Shown: positions 44,443-53,131 of the stretch, in pieces
How positions within the stretch are numbered: the stretch's first letter is position 1
Layout: every line of letters begins with the position of its first letter
Assembly (NCBI GenBank): GCA_963582345.1
Contig: CAUZSN010000001.1
Coordinates: 1 to 64,000 of the forward strand
Direction: 5' to 3'
Length of the DNA: 64,000 bases
Origin: CAUZSN01 sp963582345
GTDB taxonomy: Bacteria > Planctomycetota > Planctomycetia > Planctomycetales > Planctomycetaceae
Position numbers and translations under genes: made by a program
The notes under the pieces: model-generated
The model's database searches: none
What the model was told of the DNA's origin: nothing
The model's input: only the letters and a program-made list of their open reading frames with translations

Positions 44443-45473
44443 TGGTGGAGCTGATTGATCGCGATCCGATGTCACCACGATACCACTTGCCATTCGAACG
44501 TCCAATCTACGAGCTGGAAGCGCAACTCGAAAACCTCGAAGCGCAGCCAAAGCCGACGCCCGCTACAAAAGATTCGATCCGAAATGTGCGCGTCGAGATT
44601 AATCAATTGAAGCGAGAGGTATTCGAGAATCTCAATGCATGGGAAAATGTCCTAGTGGCTCGACACCAGGACCGACCGCAGACGCTTGACTACATCGAAT
44701 TGGTGTTTGACGAGTTTGTCGAGCTTCACGGAGACAAAGCCTATCGCGACGACCGGTCGATTCTTACGGGATTTGCGAAAATCGAAGATCGGAAAGTTAT
44801 GTTTGTGGGACAGCACAAAGGACGGGACCTAAAGGAGCGGACCGAACACAATTTTGGTATGGCCCATCCCGAGGGCTATCGCAAGGCGCTGGCCAAAATG
44901 CAGATGGCTGCTAGGTTCCGATTGCCCATTATTTGCTTCATCGATACCGGAGGCGCCTATCCAGGAATCGGAGCCGAGGAACGCGGACAGGCGTATACTA
45001 TTGCTTGCAATTTACGTGAAATGTCGCTTCTTGGATCTCCAATTATCTGTGTCGTGATTGGAGAGGGCGGCTCGGGCGGCGCGCTGGGCATCGGCATTGG
45101 CGATCACATCGCAATCTTGCAATTCGCGTATTACTCGGTGATTAGCCCTGAGGGTTGCGCTGGGATATTGTGGAAGGACGGACAACAACGCGAAGAGGCC
45201 GCTCGGGCAATGAAACTGACGGCTAAAGATCTGCTACAACTCGGCGCGGTTGACGAAATTGTTCCCGAGCCTCTTGGTGGCGCCCATCGCGATCATCGTC
45301 AAATGGCGGCCACTTTGAAAGGCTCACTAATGACGAATCTCAGAGAACTTTCGAGCATTCCTTTGGACGAATTGCTCGATCGCCGCTACGAAAAATTTCG
45401 GCGGTTTGGCGTCTTCAAAGAAGGCAGCGTAGCAGAAGTTGCGACAGATGACGGGGTCGCGGAAACGAGTTGA
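44442..45473 (+). CDS. accA: Acetyl-CoA carboxylase carboxyltransferase subunit alpha
   Basis: A 343-residue carboxyltransferase alpha subunit that, with AccD, moves the carboxyl group from biotin to acetyl-CoA in fatty acid synthesis. The N-terminal PFERPIYELEAQLENLEA is characteristic. DTGGAYPGIGAEERGQ, GEGGSGGALGIGIGD and SPEGCAGILWKDG are the acyl-CoA/carboxybiotin binding segments. It begins with GTG overlapping the kinase stop by one base, so it is translated by coupling to the kinase. The C-terminal extension of about 25 residues (VFKEGSVAEVATDDG) is not conserved as far as I recall. dtd is convergent downstream. Confidence 0.96.
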   Translation: MVELIDRDPMSPRYHLPFERPIYELEAQLENLEAQPKPTPATKDSIRNVRVEINQLKREVFENLNAWENVLVARHQDRPQTLDYIELVFDEFVELHGDKAYRDDRSILTGFAKIEDRKVMFVGQHKGRDLKERTEHNFGMAHPEGYRKALAKMQMAARFRLPIICFIDTGGAYPGIGAEERGQAYTIACNLREMSLLGSPIICVVIGEGGSGGALGIGIGDHIAILQFAYYSVISPEGCAGILWKDGQQREEAARAMKLTAKDLLQLGAVDEIVPEPLGGAHRDHRQMAATLKGSLMTNLRELSSIPLDELLDRRYEKFRRFGVFKEGSVAEVATDDGVAETS

Positions 45474-45507
45474 TGCGTAGCAGCAACGTCCGATAATGTC
45501 CGTTATG

Positions 45508-45966
45508 TTAAATTCCATGTAAAGTCTTTTTGCTGTCCATGAGTAGCGTCACTGGACCATCATTAACGGACTTGACGTCCATGTGAACTTGGAAGAGTCC
45601 GGTTTCGACCTCGATTCCCTGTCCGCGTACTTCGGCAATAAAGCTGCGGTACAACGGTCCGGCTTTCTCCGGCCGCGCCGCGGCGATAAAACTTGGCCGG
45701 CGGCCCTTGCGACAGTCGGCCAGTAAGGTGAATTGACTAACGATCAGCATCTTGCCGCCAACATCCGCAAGGCCGAAATTCATTTTTCCGTTTTTGTCTT
45801 CAAAAATTCGAAGTCCAGCGACCTTCTGCGCAAGGTAGATGACGTCGTCTTGGTCATCGTCGTCGGCGACCCCCAAGAGGACCAAATAGCCGTGCTCGAT
45901 TTGTCCGACGGTCTGACCGTCGAAAACGACACTGGCTCGGGAAACGCGTTGGACGACAGCACGCAA
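45508..45966 (-). CDS. dtd: D-aminoacyl-tRNA deacylase
   Basis: A 152-residue protein that hydrolyses D-amino acids from tRNA. It starts with TTG, supported by GGAG 8 bases upstream and by the conserved RAVVQRVSRASV. The catalytic motif SQFTLLAD (about 97-104) and the cis-proline motif NDGPVTLLMD (about 134-143) are intact. Standard length. It lies just downstream of the metallophosphoesterase-like gene on the same strand and may be cotranscribed with that cassette. Confidence 0.95.
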   Translation of the reverse strand: MRAVVQRVSRASVVFDGQTVGQIEHGYLVLLGVADDDDQDDVIYLAQKVAGLRIFEDKNGKMNFGLADVGGKMLIVSQFTLLADCRKGRRPSFIAAARPEKAGPLYRSFIAEVRGQGIEVETGLFQVHMDVKSVNDGPVTLLMDSKKTLHGI

Positions 45967-45991
45967 TTGTTCAGTCTCCGTAGGTCAGGGA

Positions 45992-46816
45992 TCAATACTT
46001 TCCACGCTGGCGTTCCTTGGCGGGGAGAACTTCCAGACACGTCGTCCACCACCCCGTGAGGATCGTTTTGATAAACTCGTCGGGTAGTTTTTCCTTGAGC
46101 ATCTCTCTGGCGAGCCGCTCGTGATCATAATTGACTGGAACGAATTCGACATCGACGTTCGCTAGCGTTGATCCAACGAACGACGTTTCAGTTTTTTGTT
46201 GAGCATCGTTTCCCGTTCGGATGATTGTATACCAAACATTTGTATTTCCGTCGTTCTCTGGTCGTCCCAGTACACCGACATTGACGAACCGTCTGCCGTG
46301 TTGCAATGCTCGCTGCCAGTGAATTCCCGTATGAGTACCCAGGATCAAGTCACTCTGATAGTCGTCTGCCAGTTTATCGAGAAAGTGAGTGCTCGTCGTC
46401 GACTCCCACAAGAATTCGTTCGTTTGACGGGGAGTGCCGTGACTCAATAGGAATCGAACGCCGTCGTATTCGAACCGCAGATTTTTCGGCAAGTCACGCA
46501 TCCAAACGCGGTTGTCCGGGCTCGTGTTCTGGTATGTGTAGTCATAGCTAATTTGAGCGAAGTGATTGTCTCGCTGGTCCGTATAGCCACACCGACAGTC
46601 CTGAAGGTCATTGCCAATGCTATGGTCGTAGTTGCCTTGAATGCACATGACATTGGCTGTGCGCACTAAGTCGAAGACGCGGTCGGGATGAGGTCCGAAA
46701 GCACCGAGATCGCCCAAGCAAAACATTTCTTCCGTGCGACGACGTTGCGCGTCGCGGATCGCTGCTTCCAGGGCCAGATAGTTGTTGTAGATTCCACCGA
46801 AAAACGCAAGTTGCAC
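45992..46816 (-). CDS. Metallophosphoesterase-like protein lacking the first metal motif
   Basis: A 274-residue protein from GTG 46816, chosen because GGAG lies 6 bases upstream, straight after the radical SAM stop; the open frame to 46906 would overlap that gene by 77 bases. LGDLGAFGPHP matches GDxxxxG, GNYDHS is a variant of GNHD, LSHGTPR and LGTHTGIHW fit the later histidine motifs. The first motif, normally DxHGN, reads FFGGIYNNYLAL, so both the aspartate and the histidine are lost. It may bind one metal or none, or act on an unusual substrate. It ends the thiO-FAD-radical SAM cassette. Confidence 0.85.
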   Translation of the reverse strand: MQLAFFGGIYNNYLALEAAIRDAQRRRTEEMFCLGDLGAFGPHPDRVFDLVRTANVMCIQGNYDHSIGNDLQDCRCGYTDQRDNHFAQISYDYTYQNTSPDNRVWMRDLPKNLRFEYDGVRFLLSHGTPRQTNEFLWESTTSTHFLDKLADDYQSDLILGTHTGIHWQRALQHGRRFVNVGVLGRPENDGNTNVWYTIIRTGNDAQQKTETSFVGSTLANVDVEFVPVNYDHERLAREMLKEKLPDEFIKTILTGWWTTCLEVLPAKERQRGKY

Positions 46817-46829
46817 GTAGAACTCCGTT

Positions 46830-47738
46830 TTAAGACGACTCGACACGCTTTGCTGACGGATTTGTGCAGATGGCGCCGTATTGATAACAGGTAAAACAAG
46901 CACCATGCCTGAGTGGAAAACTTGTGGCCGCTTCCTTTAATGTGTTGCCCAGTCGGGCATCGGGAGAATCAATCAGAATCGGACAGACAGAGATGCCTTG
47001 ATCCGTGACAGTCCGGCTGTGGTTGCAAATGAGTTGACTTTGATCGTACCCTTCCATCATTTTTGAAGTCACTCTGTCGTGCCGACCATAGCCTTCTGTC
47101 CGACGCGCCTCGGCACCAATCTTCAGTCGAGGCAGAATTTTCAATCGAGGACGACTATAACCGTAGTCGAGAAGGACTTGACGAAATTGCGTCAGAATCA
47201 CATCGTCTTCTGATTCGTCCCAAATGCGCGTCATAGTGACGATTGGTAGGAAGCCAAATTGGACCAGCCGTTCGATCCCCTGCATGGCTCGCTGAAACGT
47301 TTGTGGTCCTCGGATAGGGTTGTTCATTTCGGGTGTCGGTCCGTCTATCGAGACGCGGAATTCGAGACTGTACAGGCTGGACTCATCCACGCTGCGCAGT
47401 CGCGTGAGCCATTCGGTTTTCAAAACGGTTCCATTCGTCAAAACAGTTGCCGGACCGTATTTCAGAGTTCGTTGAAGAATCATAACCATATTGGGATTCA
47501 AGAACGGCTCACCACCAGTGAAGTAATACTCACGGACGCCCCATTCGACCGACTCTTCAAGCATGCGTTCGACCGTTTCGATTGATAAGAATCCGAACTT
47601 GTCGTTGTGCGGGCTGCAACTGATAAAACAATGAGTGCACTCTAAATTGCATCGCGTTCCCGCGACCTGAAACCACAATTCGTCCAGAGCTGACAGTTCG
47701 ACCATTGGAACATCTTGTGAGATCGTCATAGGGCTCAT
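46830..47738 (-). CDS. Radical SAM protein with auxiliary cysteines
   Basis: A 302-residue radical SAM enzyme. The cluster motif CNLECTHC is at C30, C34 and C37. GGEPFLNP (about 76-83) and SIDGPTPEMNN (about 125-140) are the SAM-binding and barrel motifs of the SPASM/Twitch group. Five further cysteines at the C-terminus (in LICNHS, SVCPIL and ACFTCYQYGAICTN) could hold an auxiliary Fe-S cluster. Such enzymes modify peptides, nucleosides or small metabolites; I cannot assign the substrate. Its ATG overlaps the stop of the FAD oxidoreductase by 4 bases, so the two are tightly coupled. Confidence 0.88.
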   Translation of the reverse strand: MSPMTISQDVPMVELSALDELWFQVAGTRCNLECTHCFISCSPHNDKFGFLSIETVERMLEESVEWGVREYYFTGGEPFLNPNMVMILQRTLKYGPATVLTNGTVLKTEWLTRLRSVDESSLYSLEFRVSIDGPTPEMNNPIRGPQTFQRAMQGIERLVQFGFLPIVTMTRIWDESEDDVILTQFRQVLLDYGYSRPRLKILPRLKIGAEARRTEGYGRHDRVTSKMMEGYDQSQLICNHSRTVTDQGISVCPILIDSPDARLGNTLKEAATSFPLRHGACFTCYQYGAICTNPSAKRVESS

Positions 47739-49036
47739 GGCGATTCGGTCATCAAAGTAAGACGGATTTCTCGTTCGTTCCCAGCAATCAATGTAAACGC
47801 TTCGCGAATCTGCTCGAATCCAGTTTTTAACAGAAACCGTGAGTCCCTCCCGTAGCTCTTCGAACCCAGAATGAAGAATCCGGGCTCAGGGTTGCGTAGC
47901 GTTTGAACGCCGCGGCTTTTTTGTTCGAGGCAATCGGGTGAGGTTTCACTCAGCAGTGCGGCTGCCAACTTGATCGGTCCACCCGTTGCATAACATTCGT
48001 GAACCTGAAGTTCTTCGTACAATTGACGATCTGGCCGGTAACCGACATTGGCAAACACGTGATCGACGATCAATCGTTCGTCCGACGGGTACGTCGCCTG
48101 TATTCTTGAATGCGAAACAGTATTCTGAACGTGAACTTTGAATCCTTTGCCGTCTGGTCGGCGTTCGATCTGGCGAACTAGTCGTCCAGGTAACCACCTG
48201 ACTGGGCTGTCGGGATCCATAGCGAGTTGATTCGCGGCATCGGTCAAGCGGCCGCGTTCGGGGAGGAAATCATTTTTAATGCGAAGAATTGGTGGAGTCC
48301 GTTCCCGGCGCGTTAGCCAAACGACCTGCGTACCCTTTGCCGATTCGGCCAGCTTGGCGAGAGCGACGACCGACGTCGCCGCCGAATAGCCTGTCCCGAT
48401 GACTAACGTCCGCTGGCCTGAAAATTTACTCGGTCGGTTGCTCGAAGAGATCTCGGCTAATCGATAGTCGTCGTTTGTCAACGCCGATGTCTCACCGATG
48501 CAGGGCATTCCCCCTGCCCCAATCCAATTGTGGTTTCCGTATGTTCCGGAACAGTCCAGTACGTAATCGGCTTCAGCATATCGTTCATGCCGGCGGCCAG
48601 CGTCATAAAGCAGCAAGCGAAAGGAATCGTGACTACGAGCCTCCTGGCCGATTAGCTCGTTTTTCCACGTTCGCGAGCGGCTGATTGAACGGACTTCGAC
48701 ATGCTGGTGAATCTTATCAACTAATTCAGGTAGCTGGCTGAGAGGGATGAGATACGATTCGGCGAACTCGCGACCTGTCAACAGCGCGGTGTCATTGGGG
48801 AATGTGAGTTCGTTTGACGAATTGGCTACCGCTTTGCGACCCAGTTTAGACGTGTTCAAACCAAATGGGCTGAATAACCGCACGTGGCCCCAATCCAGGA
48901 TGTTGTCCGCGACTCGCCCGCGTTCGAAGACTTTGACATCAAAGGCCGCATGTGCAGCGAACAGAGCAGCTTCCAATCCAATCGGTCCTGCGCCAACGAT
49001 GGCAATTCGCTTGGACACAGCGTTCCTTTCTTCCAT
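47735..49036 (-). CDS. FAD/NAD(P)-dependent oxidoreductase
   Basis: A 433-residue flavoprotein with two Rossmann motifs: FAD binding at the N-terminus (IAIVGAGPIGLEAALFA, about residues 10-26) and a second dinucleotide site at about 213-225 (TLVIGTGYSAATSV). ILGSKSYGRDSRFLL near the C-terminus closes the fold. It resembles flavin monooxygenase-like or thioredoxin-reductase-like enzymes but shows no CxxC disulfide motif. It is coupled on both sides: its ATG overlaps the thiO stop by one base and its stop overlaps the radical SAM start. The substrate is unknown; a shared pathway with the neighbours is inferred. Confidence 0.85.
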   Translation of the reverse strand: MEERNAVSKRIAIVGAGPIGLEAALFAAHAAFDVKVFERGRVADNILDWGHVRLFSPFGLNTSKLGRKAVANSSNELTFPNDTALLTGREFAESYLIPLSQLPELVDKIHQHVEVRSISRSRTWKNELIGQEARSHDSFRLLLYDAGRRHERYAEADYVLDCSGTYGNHNWIGAGGMPCIGETSALTNDDYRLAEISSSNRPSKFSGQRTLVIGTGYSAATSVVALAKLAESAKGTQVVWLTRRERTPPILRIKNDFLPERGRLTDAANQLAMDPDSPVRWLPGRLVRQIERRPDGKGFKVHVQNTVSHSRIQATYPSDERLIVDHVFANVGYRPDRQLYEELQVHECYATGGPIKLAAALLSETSPDCLEQKSRGVQTLRNPEPGFFILGSKSYGRDSRFLLKTGFEQIREAFTLIAGNEREIRLTLMTESP

Positions 49037-50157
49037 CAGCTAGCCGCAGTCGTCTGCGTGTGGTGTCGATCGCAAGCAAATGCGTGTAGCGGAATCGACG
49101 GTTCTTGGCCGAGGATCAGTTGTCGGATCAGCATGGCTGTTGCCGGAGACAATTGCAAACCGGACCGAAAATGACCGGAGGCGACAAATAGGTTCTTCGT
49201 GCCAGATACATGTCCGATAATTGCTAACCCGTCAATCGATCCGGGCCGCAATCCTGCCCACGACCGCTCGAGATGTGCATTGGCTAACGTCGGAATCAGT
49301 TCAGTTGCGAAGTGAATCAACCCAGCGACAGCTCCCGCCGTGTTTCGTTTATCGAACCCAACCCATTCTTCAGTCGAGCCCACCAGTATACGGCCGTCGA
49401 GTCGGGGCACCAGATAGCGTAATCCCGACGAAATTACGTGTTGGAACGGTAGCGGTTGAGCTTGAAGCAATACAATCTGTCCGCGCACTGGTTCAATCGG
49501 TACGGGGAAGCCGGCATTAGCCAAAAGTTGTTGCGACCAGGCACCACTGGCGATAACAAACTGTCCGGCGGAATGTGTTTCCTGCGTCGTTCGCACGGCG
49601 ACAACGCGTTCCGCTTCTTGATCGAATCGGATCACCGGGGTTTCTGAAAGCAGTTCCACCCCTCGTGCGGCCGTGCCCGCAAGCAATGCTCTCAAGTGCC
49701 AAGGAGTGCGCACCTGACACTGTTCAGGAACTCGAAAGCCCGCAATAATTGAACGGCTCAATGCTGTCTCATGCCGAAACAAGTCGTCAGTCGTCAGTTC
49801 TTGGACCTCGACCCCTTCGTCTCTCCAAGCTGCGGCGGACTCCACCAAATCGGACGCGTCACCGCGCAACCTGACTTCAATCCCGCCACAGTTTAGATAA
49901 CCGTTGTCGATGCCTGTTTCTTCCAGCAATTCCGCGGTCAGTTTTGGCCACAGCACGTGACTTTCGGCACGCAGTCGCGATTCAGGAAAACGCGCTCGTT
50001 TCGGATTCCCAGGCGGCAAGATGCCGGCAGCGGCCCACGAGGCTTCCTGTCCGAATTGACCTTGCTCTAGAACTTTGACAGTGGCGCCCTGCCCTGCCAA
50101 CTCGTAGGCAATTGATAATCCAATCACTCCACCACCAACCACAATCACATCTGCCAT
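49036..50157 (-). CDS. thiO: Glycine oxidase ThiO-like FAD-dependent oxidase
   Basis: A 373-residue DAO-family oxidase from ATG 50157; the longer frame begins with TTG. The FAD motif is VIVVGGGVIGLSIAYELA, followed by EASWAAAGILPPG, which is typical of ThiO. RSWAGLRPGSIDGLAIIG and NLFVASGHFRSGLQLSP are the C-terminal signatures. ThiO makes dehydroglycine for the thiamine thiazole. No other thi gene is in the window; the coupling to the FAD/radical SAM genes raises the possibility that it oxidises a different amine here. Confidence 0.85.
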   Translation of the reverse strand: MADVIVVGGGVIGLSIAYELAGQGATVKVLEQGQFGQEASWAAAGILPPGNPKRARFPESRLRAESHVLWPKLTAELLEETGIDNGYLNCGGIEVRLRGDASDLVESAAAWRDEGVEVQELTTDDLFRHETALSRSIIAGFRVPEQCQVRTPWHLRALLAGTAARGVELLSETPVIRFDQEAERVVAVRTTQETHSAGQFVIASGAWSQQLLANAGFPVPIEPVRGQIVLLQAQPLPFQHVISSGLRYLVPRLDGRILVGSTEEWVGFDKRNTAGAVAGLIHFATELIPTLANAHLERSWAGLRPGSIDGLAIIGHVSGTKNLFVASGHFRSGLQLSPATAMLIRQLILGQEPSIPLHAFACDRHHTQTTAAS

Positions 50158-50312
50158 TCGCCGCAAGTCCTCGAAATGTTTCCAGGCTCAAGTGAGCGCT
50201 TCGACCGAACTGAATGGAAGTCGATTATAGACCTTCGTATGAATGAAATCCCAGCTGCCTTTATTGTGCGCGGAGTCCGGCTGGTCAGTAGCGGCTCAGT
50301 CAAGTGAGAATC

Positions 50313-50345
50313 TTGTAGGTCGGTCTTTCCAGACCGACACAACGT
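50313..50345. repeat. Palindromic repeat (REP-like, copy 2)
   Basis: GTCGGTCT (50319-50326) and AGACCGAC (50331-50338) pair perfectly around TTCC, and TTGT/ACAA extend the stem past a two-base bulge. It is the reverse-complement-oriented relative of the hairpin at 1291-1338, with two bases missing from one arm. It lies in the gap between thiO and the PSCyt1-like gene. Confidence 0.75.
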
Positions 50346-50408
50346 CTTGGAAATTCCGTTCTTCATCTGTTGCGGTCATTGTGCGAAAGTATCCGCAATC
50401 CAATGACA

Positions 50409-51986
50409 TCACTTTCGTTTCTTCAACAGGCTGCGGAAATAGGCTGTTCCGAGTGCCTTCAGATTGGTGCGAGGGTAGGCAGTCTTCACGGCTGCGGCGA
50501 CGTTGCTTCCACTTTGCAGACTGCCGATGAATCGGACGAATTTCGGCGCGCCGCCTGTTTTGAGAATGAAATCGACCAAACTGTAACCAACAGGACCGAT
50601 TTGCGTTGGAGAGAACTGTCCGTTGGTGAACACGTCCTCAGGCTTCTCCAATCCTCGAAGGGCCTCAATGGCGACCCCGCGTAAGCCTTGAACGTACATA
50701 TTGCCGGAGAAATTCTGAGCGGCTAATGCCAAACCGGTGCCGCGAGCAATCCATTCTGGCATGGGGTGGTCTGAACGCTTCAGAAACGCACCGGTCAGAT
50801 GGTCGATTACATTGATTCTCAGACCCGGTGACGCAGCATCAACTTTGTCGCCGACGTCCTGCAAAACTACGTAAGCGTCTTCGATCGAGGGTGTGACAAC
50901 TGAATGACCGGTCACTTCCATAGGCGTATCGCGATAGTGAATCACGTGGTTGAATTCCGTGTAGCCGAACCTATCTTTGTACACAAAAACTGTCAGTCGG
51001 CCTTTCCAGATCAGATCACTATTCACATTGAACATCGACCGCAGCAACTTGGCGTGATCTTCGCTCCATTCAGAAATTTTTTGGAGGCGTTCCACCGATA
51101 CGTTGCCATAGACAAAGAACTCTTTGCCTCGTACAAGACGGGCTGGCTCGTTGCGCAGGACACGCTGCCATTGTTCGGCAGTCTGATCTTCGCGGAATTG
51201 GGAGAACTCTTTTGGACTGAATTCCGCGATCCGTTCGGCCTTCATCTCTTCCTCGGTCGGCACGATGTCTCGCAACCGTTTCTTAGGATCACCGCCGTCG
51301 TACTTCAGGCCTTCGTTGATCCAAGTTTGCAGATCGTTGTAGAACTTTCGGGTGATGCGGGCTGGCCCTTGGGGCATGCGCGGCAACTCTAAACCGCCGA
51401 CGAGTCGGAACAATCGGCTGCCTTTCACATCGCCGGCGATCAGCACGCGGCCGCTCTGTCCACCCTTCATCAACAATTCAAATGTGACCAGTGAGAATTC
51501 TGCGCGTAGGTTGTTTTCGCCATGACAGCGCGTACAAATATTCACAAATGTGGGTGCGATATCTTTTACGAACGAAACTTTTTCATTGCCCGTTGCTTTG
51601 GCGATTACGACGGACATGGTCTTTTTTTTCGCAGTCGTTGGAATATCGCTGTTCTTGGGACTGCCTTTCTTGCCCCTTTTCCTCAATTTCAGGAGCTTCT
51701 GTTGACGTGCGATGGCTGTTTTAGTGGGGGCTAACAACTTGTCACTTGGCTTCAGTCCCGCGGCCTTGGCGAGTTCCTCGAACCGTTTGCCAGCTTCTTG
51801 GAGAATCTTTTCAGCTTCATCAAGTTTCTTACGACGGATTAGCGAACTGGCCCTAGAAACGTCCTTGCGAATACGCGACAGTTCTCGTTTCTGAGCACCC
51901 TTGATGGCCGAATCTGCTTGATCCACCGGAATTGCCAAGCAGCATCCTGCGACTAACATCCCAAGCGAAAGTTCGATCGACTTCAT
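50409..51986 (-). CDS. Secreted PSCyt1-like (planctomycete cytochrome c) protein
   Basis: A 525-residue exported protein. The signal peptide is KSIELSLGMLVAGCCLAIP. A charged helical region follows (about 30-130). A cytochrome-type segment then starts with VKDIAPTFVNICTRCHGENNL: one heme motif, CTRCH (CxxCH), with LPRMPQGPARI as the likely axial methionine region, matching the Planctomycete-type cytochrome c domain PSCyt1. The C-terminal half (about 260-525) resembles DUF1570-like domains with a gluzincin-type position but no clear HExxH. It probably acts in the periplasm as an electron-transfer or sulfatase-associated protein; the exact role is unknown. Confidence 0.85.
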   Translation of the reverse strand: MKSIELSLGMLVAGCCLAIPVDQADSAIKGAQKRELSRIRKDVSRASSLIRRKKLDEAEKILQEAGKRFEELAKAAGLKPSDKLLAPTKTAIARQQKLLKLRKRGKKGSPKNSDIPTTAKKKTMSVVIAKATGNEKVSFVKDIAPTFVNICTRCHGENNLRAEFSLVTFELLMKGGQSGRVLIAGDVKGSRLFRLVGGLELPRMPQGPARITRKFYNDLQTWINEGLKYDGGDPKKRLRDIVPTEEEMKAERIAEFSPKEFSQFREDQTAEQWQRVLRNEPARLVRGKEFFVYGNVSVERLQKISEWSEDHAKLLRSMFNVNSDLIWKGRLTVFVYKDRFGYTEFNHVIHYRDTPMEVTGHSVVTPSIEDAYVVLQDVGDKVDAASPGLRINVIDHLTGAFLKRSDHPMPEWIARGTGLALAAQNFSGNMYVQGLRGVAIEALRGLEKPEDVFTNGQFSPTQIGPVGYSLVDFILKTGGAPKFVRFIGSLQSGSNVAAAVKTAYPRTNLKALGTAYFRSLLKKRK

Positions 51987-52210
51987 AGAACCCCTGCCCT
52001 GTCAACGTGGAACTGTAGAATACAACGGCTGAAAAGTGTTATTTCCTACTTTCAAGTATAGAGACTTTCGGAGTTCGATAAATCCTTTGGTCACTCAGCC
52101 CGCATAACACGGCCAGGTAACTGGCAGGATGACGCGCTAGTTGAGGCGCGTTTTCGATTCTGGTATAGTCGAATGTACGTGGTGATCGCGTTGAAATTGA
52201 GAAATACGGA

Positions 52211-53083
52211 ATGTCCGCCGTACTAATGAATGCGCTAACCGATTCGTTAACTCGCAAGCAAGAACAGCTGTTGAAGAGTTTGTCCGGATACGGCCGAGTT
52301 GTCGTGGCTTTTTCGGCCGGAGTCGACAGCACGGTTGTCGCCAAAGCGGCTCAATTGGCTTGCGGCGGTCGGGCGTTTGCTGTTACGGCTGTTAGCCCTT
52401 CTCTAGCGTCTGGAGAGAAAGACGAGGCAGAGAAACTAGCGCGATTAATTGGCATTCCACACCGCATCATCGAGACGGAAGAATTCGATAACGGCGACTA
52501 CTTAAAAAATGCGTCTGACCGTTGCTATTATTGTAAGACCGAATTGTATACACAGCTTGAATCGTTACTGACGCAGCTGGATGTCGACGTTATTGTCAAC
52601 GGTGCCAACTTGGACGACCAAAGCGACTATCGTCCCGGAATGGAAGCAGCCAAAAAACACACCGTGCGTAGCCCACTGATCGAAGCTGGAATGAACAAGT
52701 CCGACGTTCGCGAGTTGGCTCAGCATTGGAACCTGCCCGTCTGGGACAAACCAGCCAGCCCGTGTCTTTCCAGTCGCATTGCATATGGTGTCGCTGTGAC
52801 TCCGGAACGCGTGCGCCGCGTTGATCAGGCTGAAGAATTCCTGCGCAGCGAAATGGGCTTGCGCGAATGCCGCGTACGGCACGAAGCAAATGACTTGGCC
52901 CGGATCGAAGTGCCGGTCCACGAGATTCGACGTCTGACGGACCGCGACGTGTGTCAACTCATCTCCATACATCTGCATTCACTGGGCTTCAAGTACGTGA
53001 CGTTAGACCTGGACGGCTTTCGTTCTGGCAGCATGAATGCCGTGCTGGTGTCCGAGAGCCTGCAGATGATCAATTCTGAATAG
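52211..53083 (+). CDS. larE: ATP-dependent sacrificial sulfur transferase LarE
   Basis: A 290-residue PP-loop protein. The PP-loop is VAFSAGVDSTVVAKAA (about residues 33-48). CYYCKTELYTQL and DKPASPCLSSRIAYG are LarE signatures; the cysteine in SPCLSSR corresponds to the sacrificial sulfur donor of Lactiplantibacillus LarE. LarE adds sulfur to the pyridinium-dicarboxylate precursor of the nickel-pincer cofactor of lactate racemase. larA, larB and larC are not in the window, so its partners must be elsewhere, or it serves another sulfur transfer. Confidence 0.92.
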   Translation: MSAVLMNALTDSLTRKQEQLLKSLSGYGRVVVAFSAGVDSTVVAKAAQLACGGRAFAVTAVSPSLASGEKDEAEKLARLIGIPHRIIETEEFDNGDYLKNASDRCYYCKTELYTQLESLLTQLDVDVIVNGANLDDQSDYRPGMEAAKKHTVRSPLIEAGMNKSDVRELAQHWNLPVWDKPASPCLSSRIAYGVAVTPERVRRVDQAEEFLRSEMGLRECRVRHEANDLARIEVPVHEIRRLTDRDVCQLISIHLHSLGFKYVTLDLDGFRSGSMNAVLVSESLQMINSE

Positions 53084-53131
53084 TTTGCAATCAAAACATT
53101 TGACGCGGGTGTGGCTGTCGTGTAGATCGGA

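Noticed and set aside
45474..45507. Short repeated strings between accA and dtd as a terminator
   Set aside because: The GTCCG/TGTCCG strings are direct, not inverted, so no stable stem forms.
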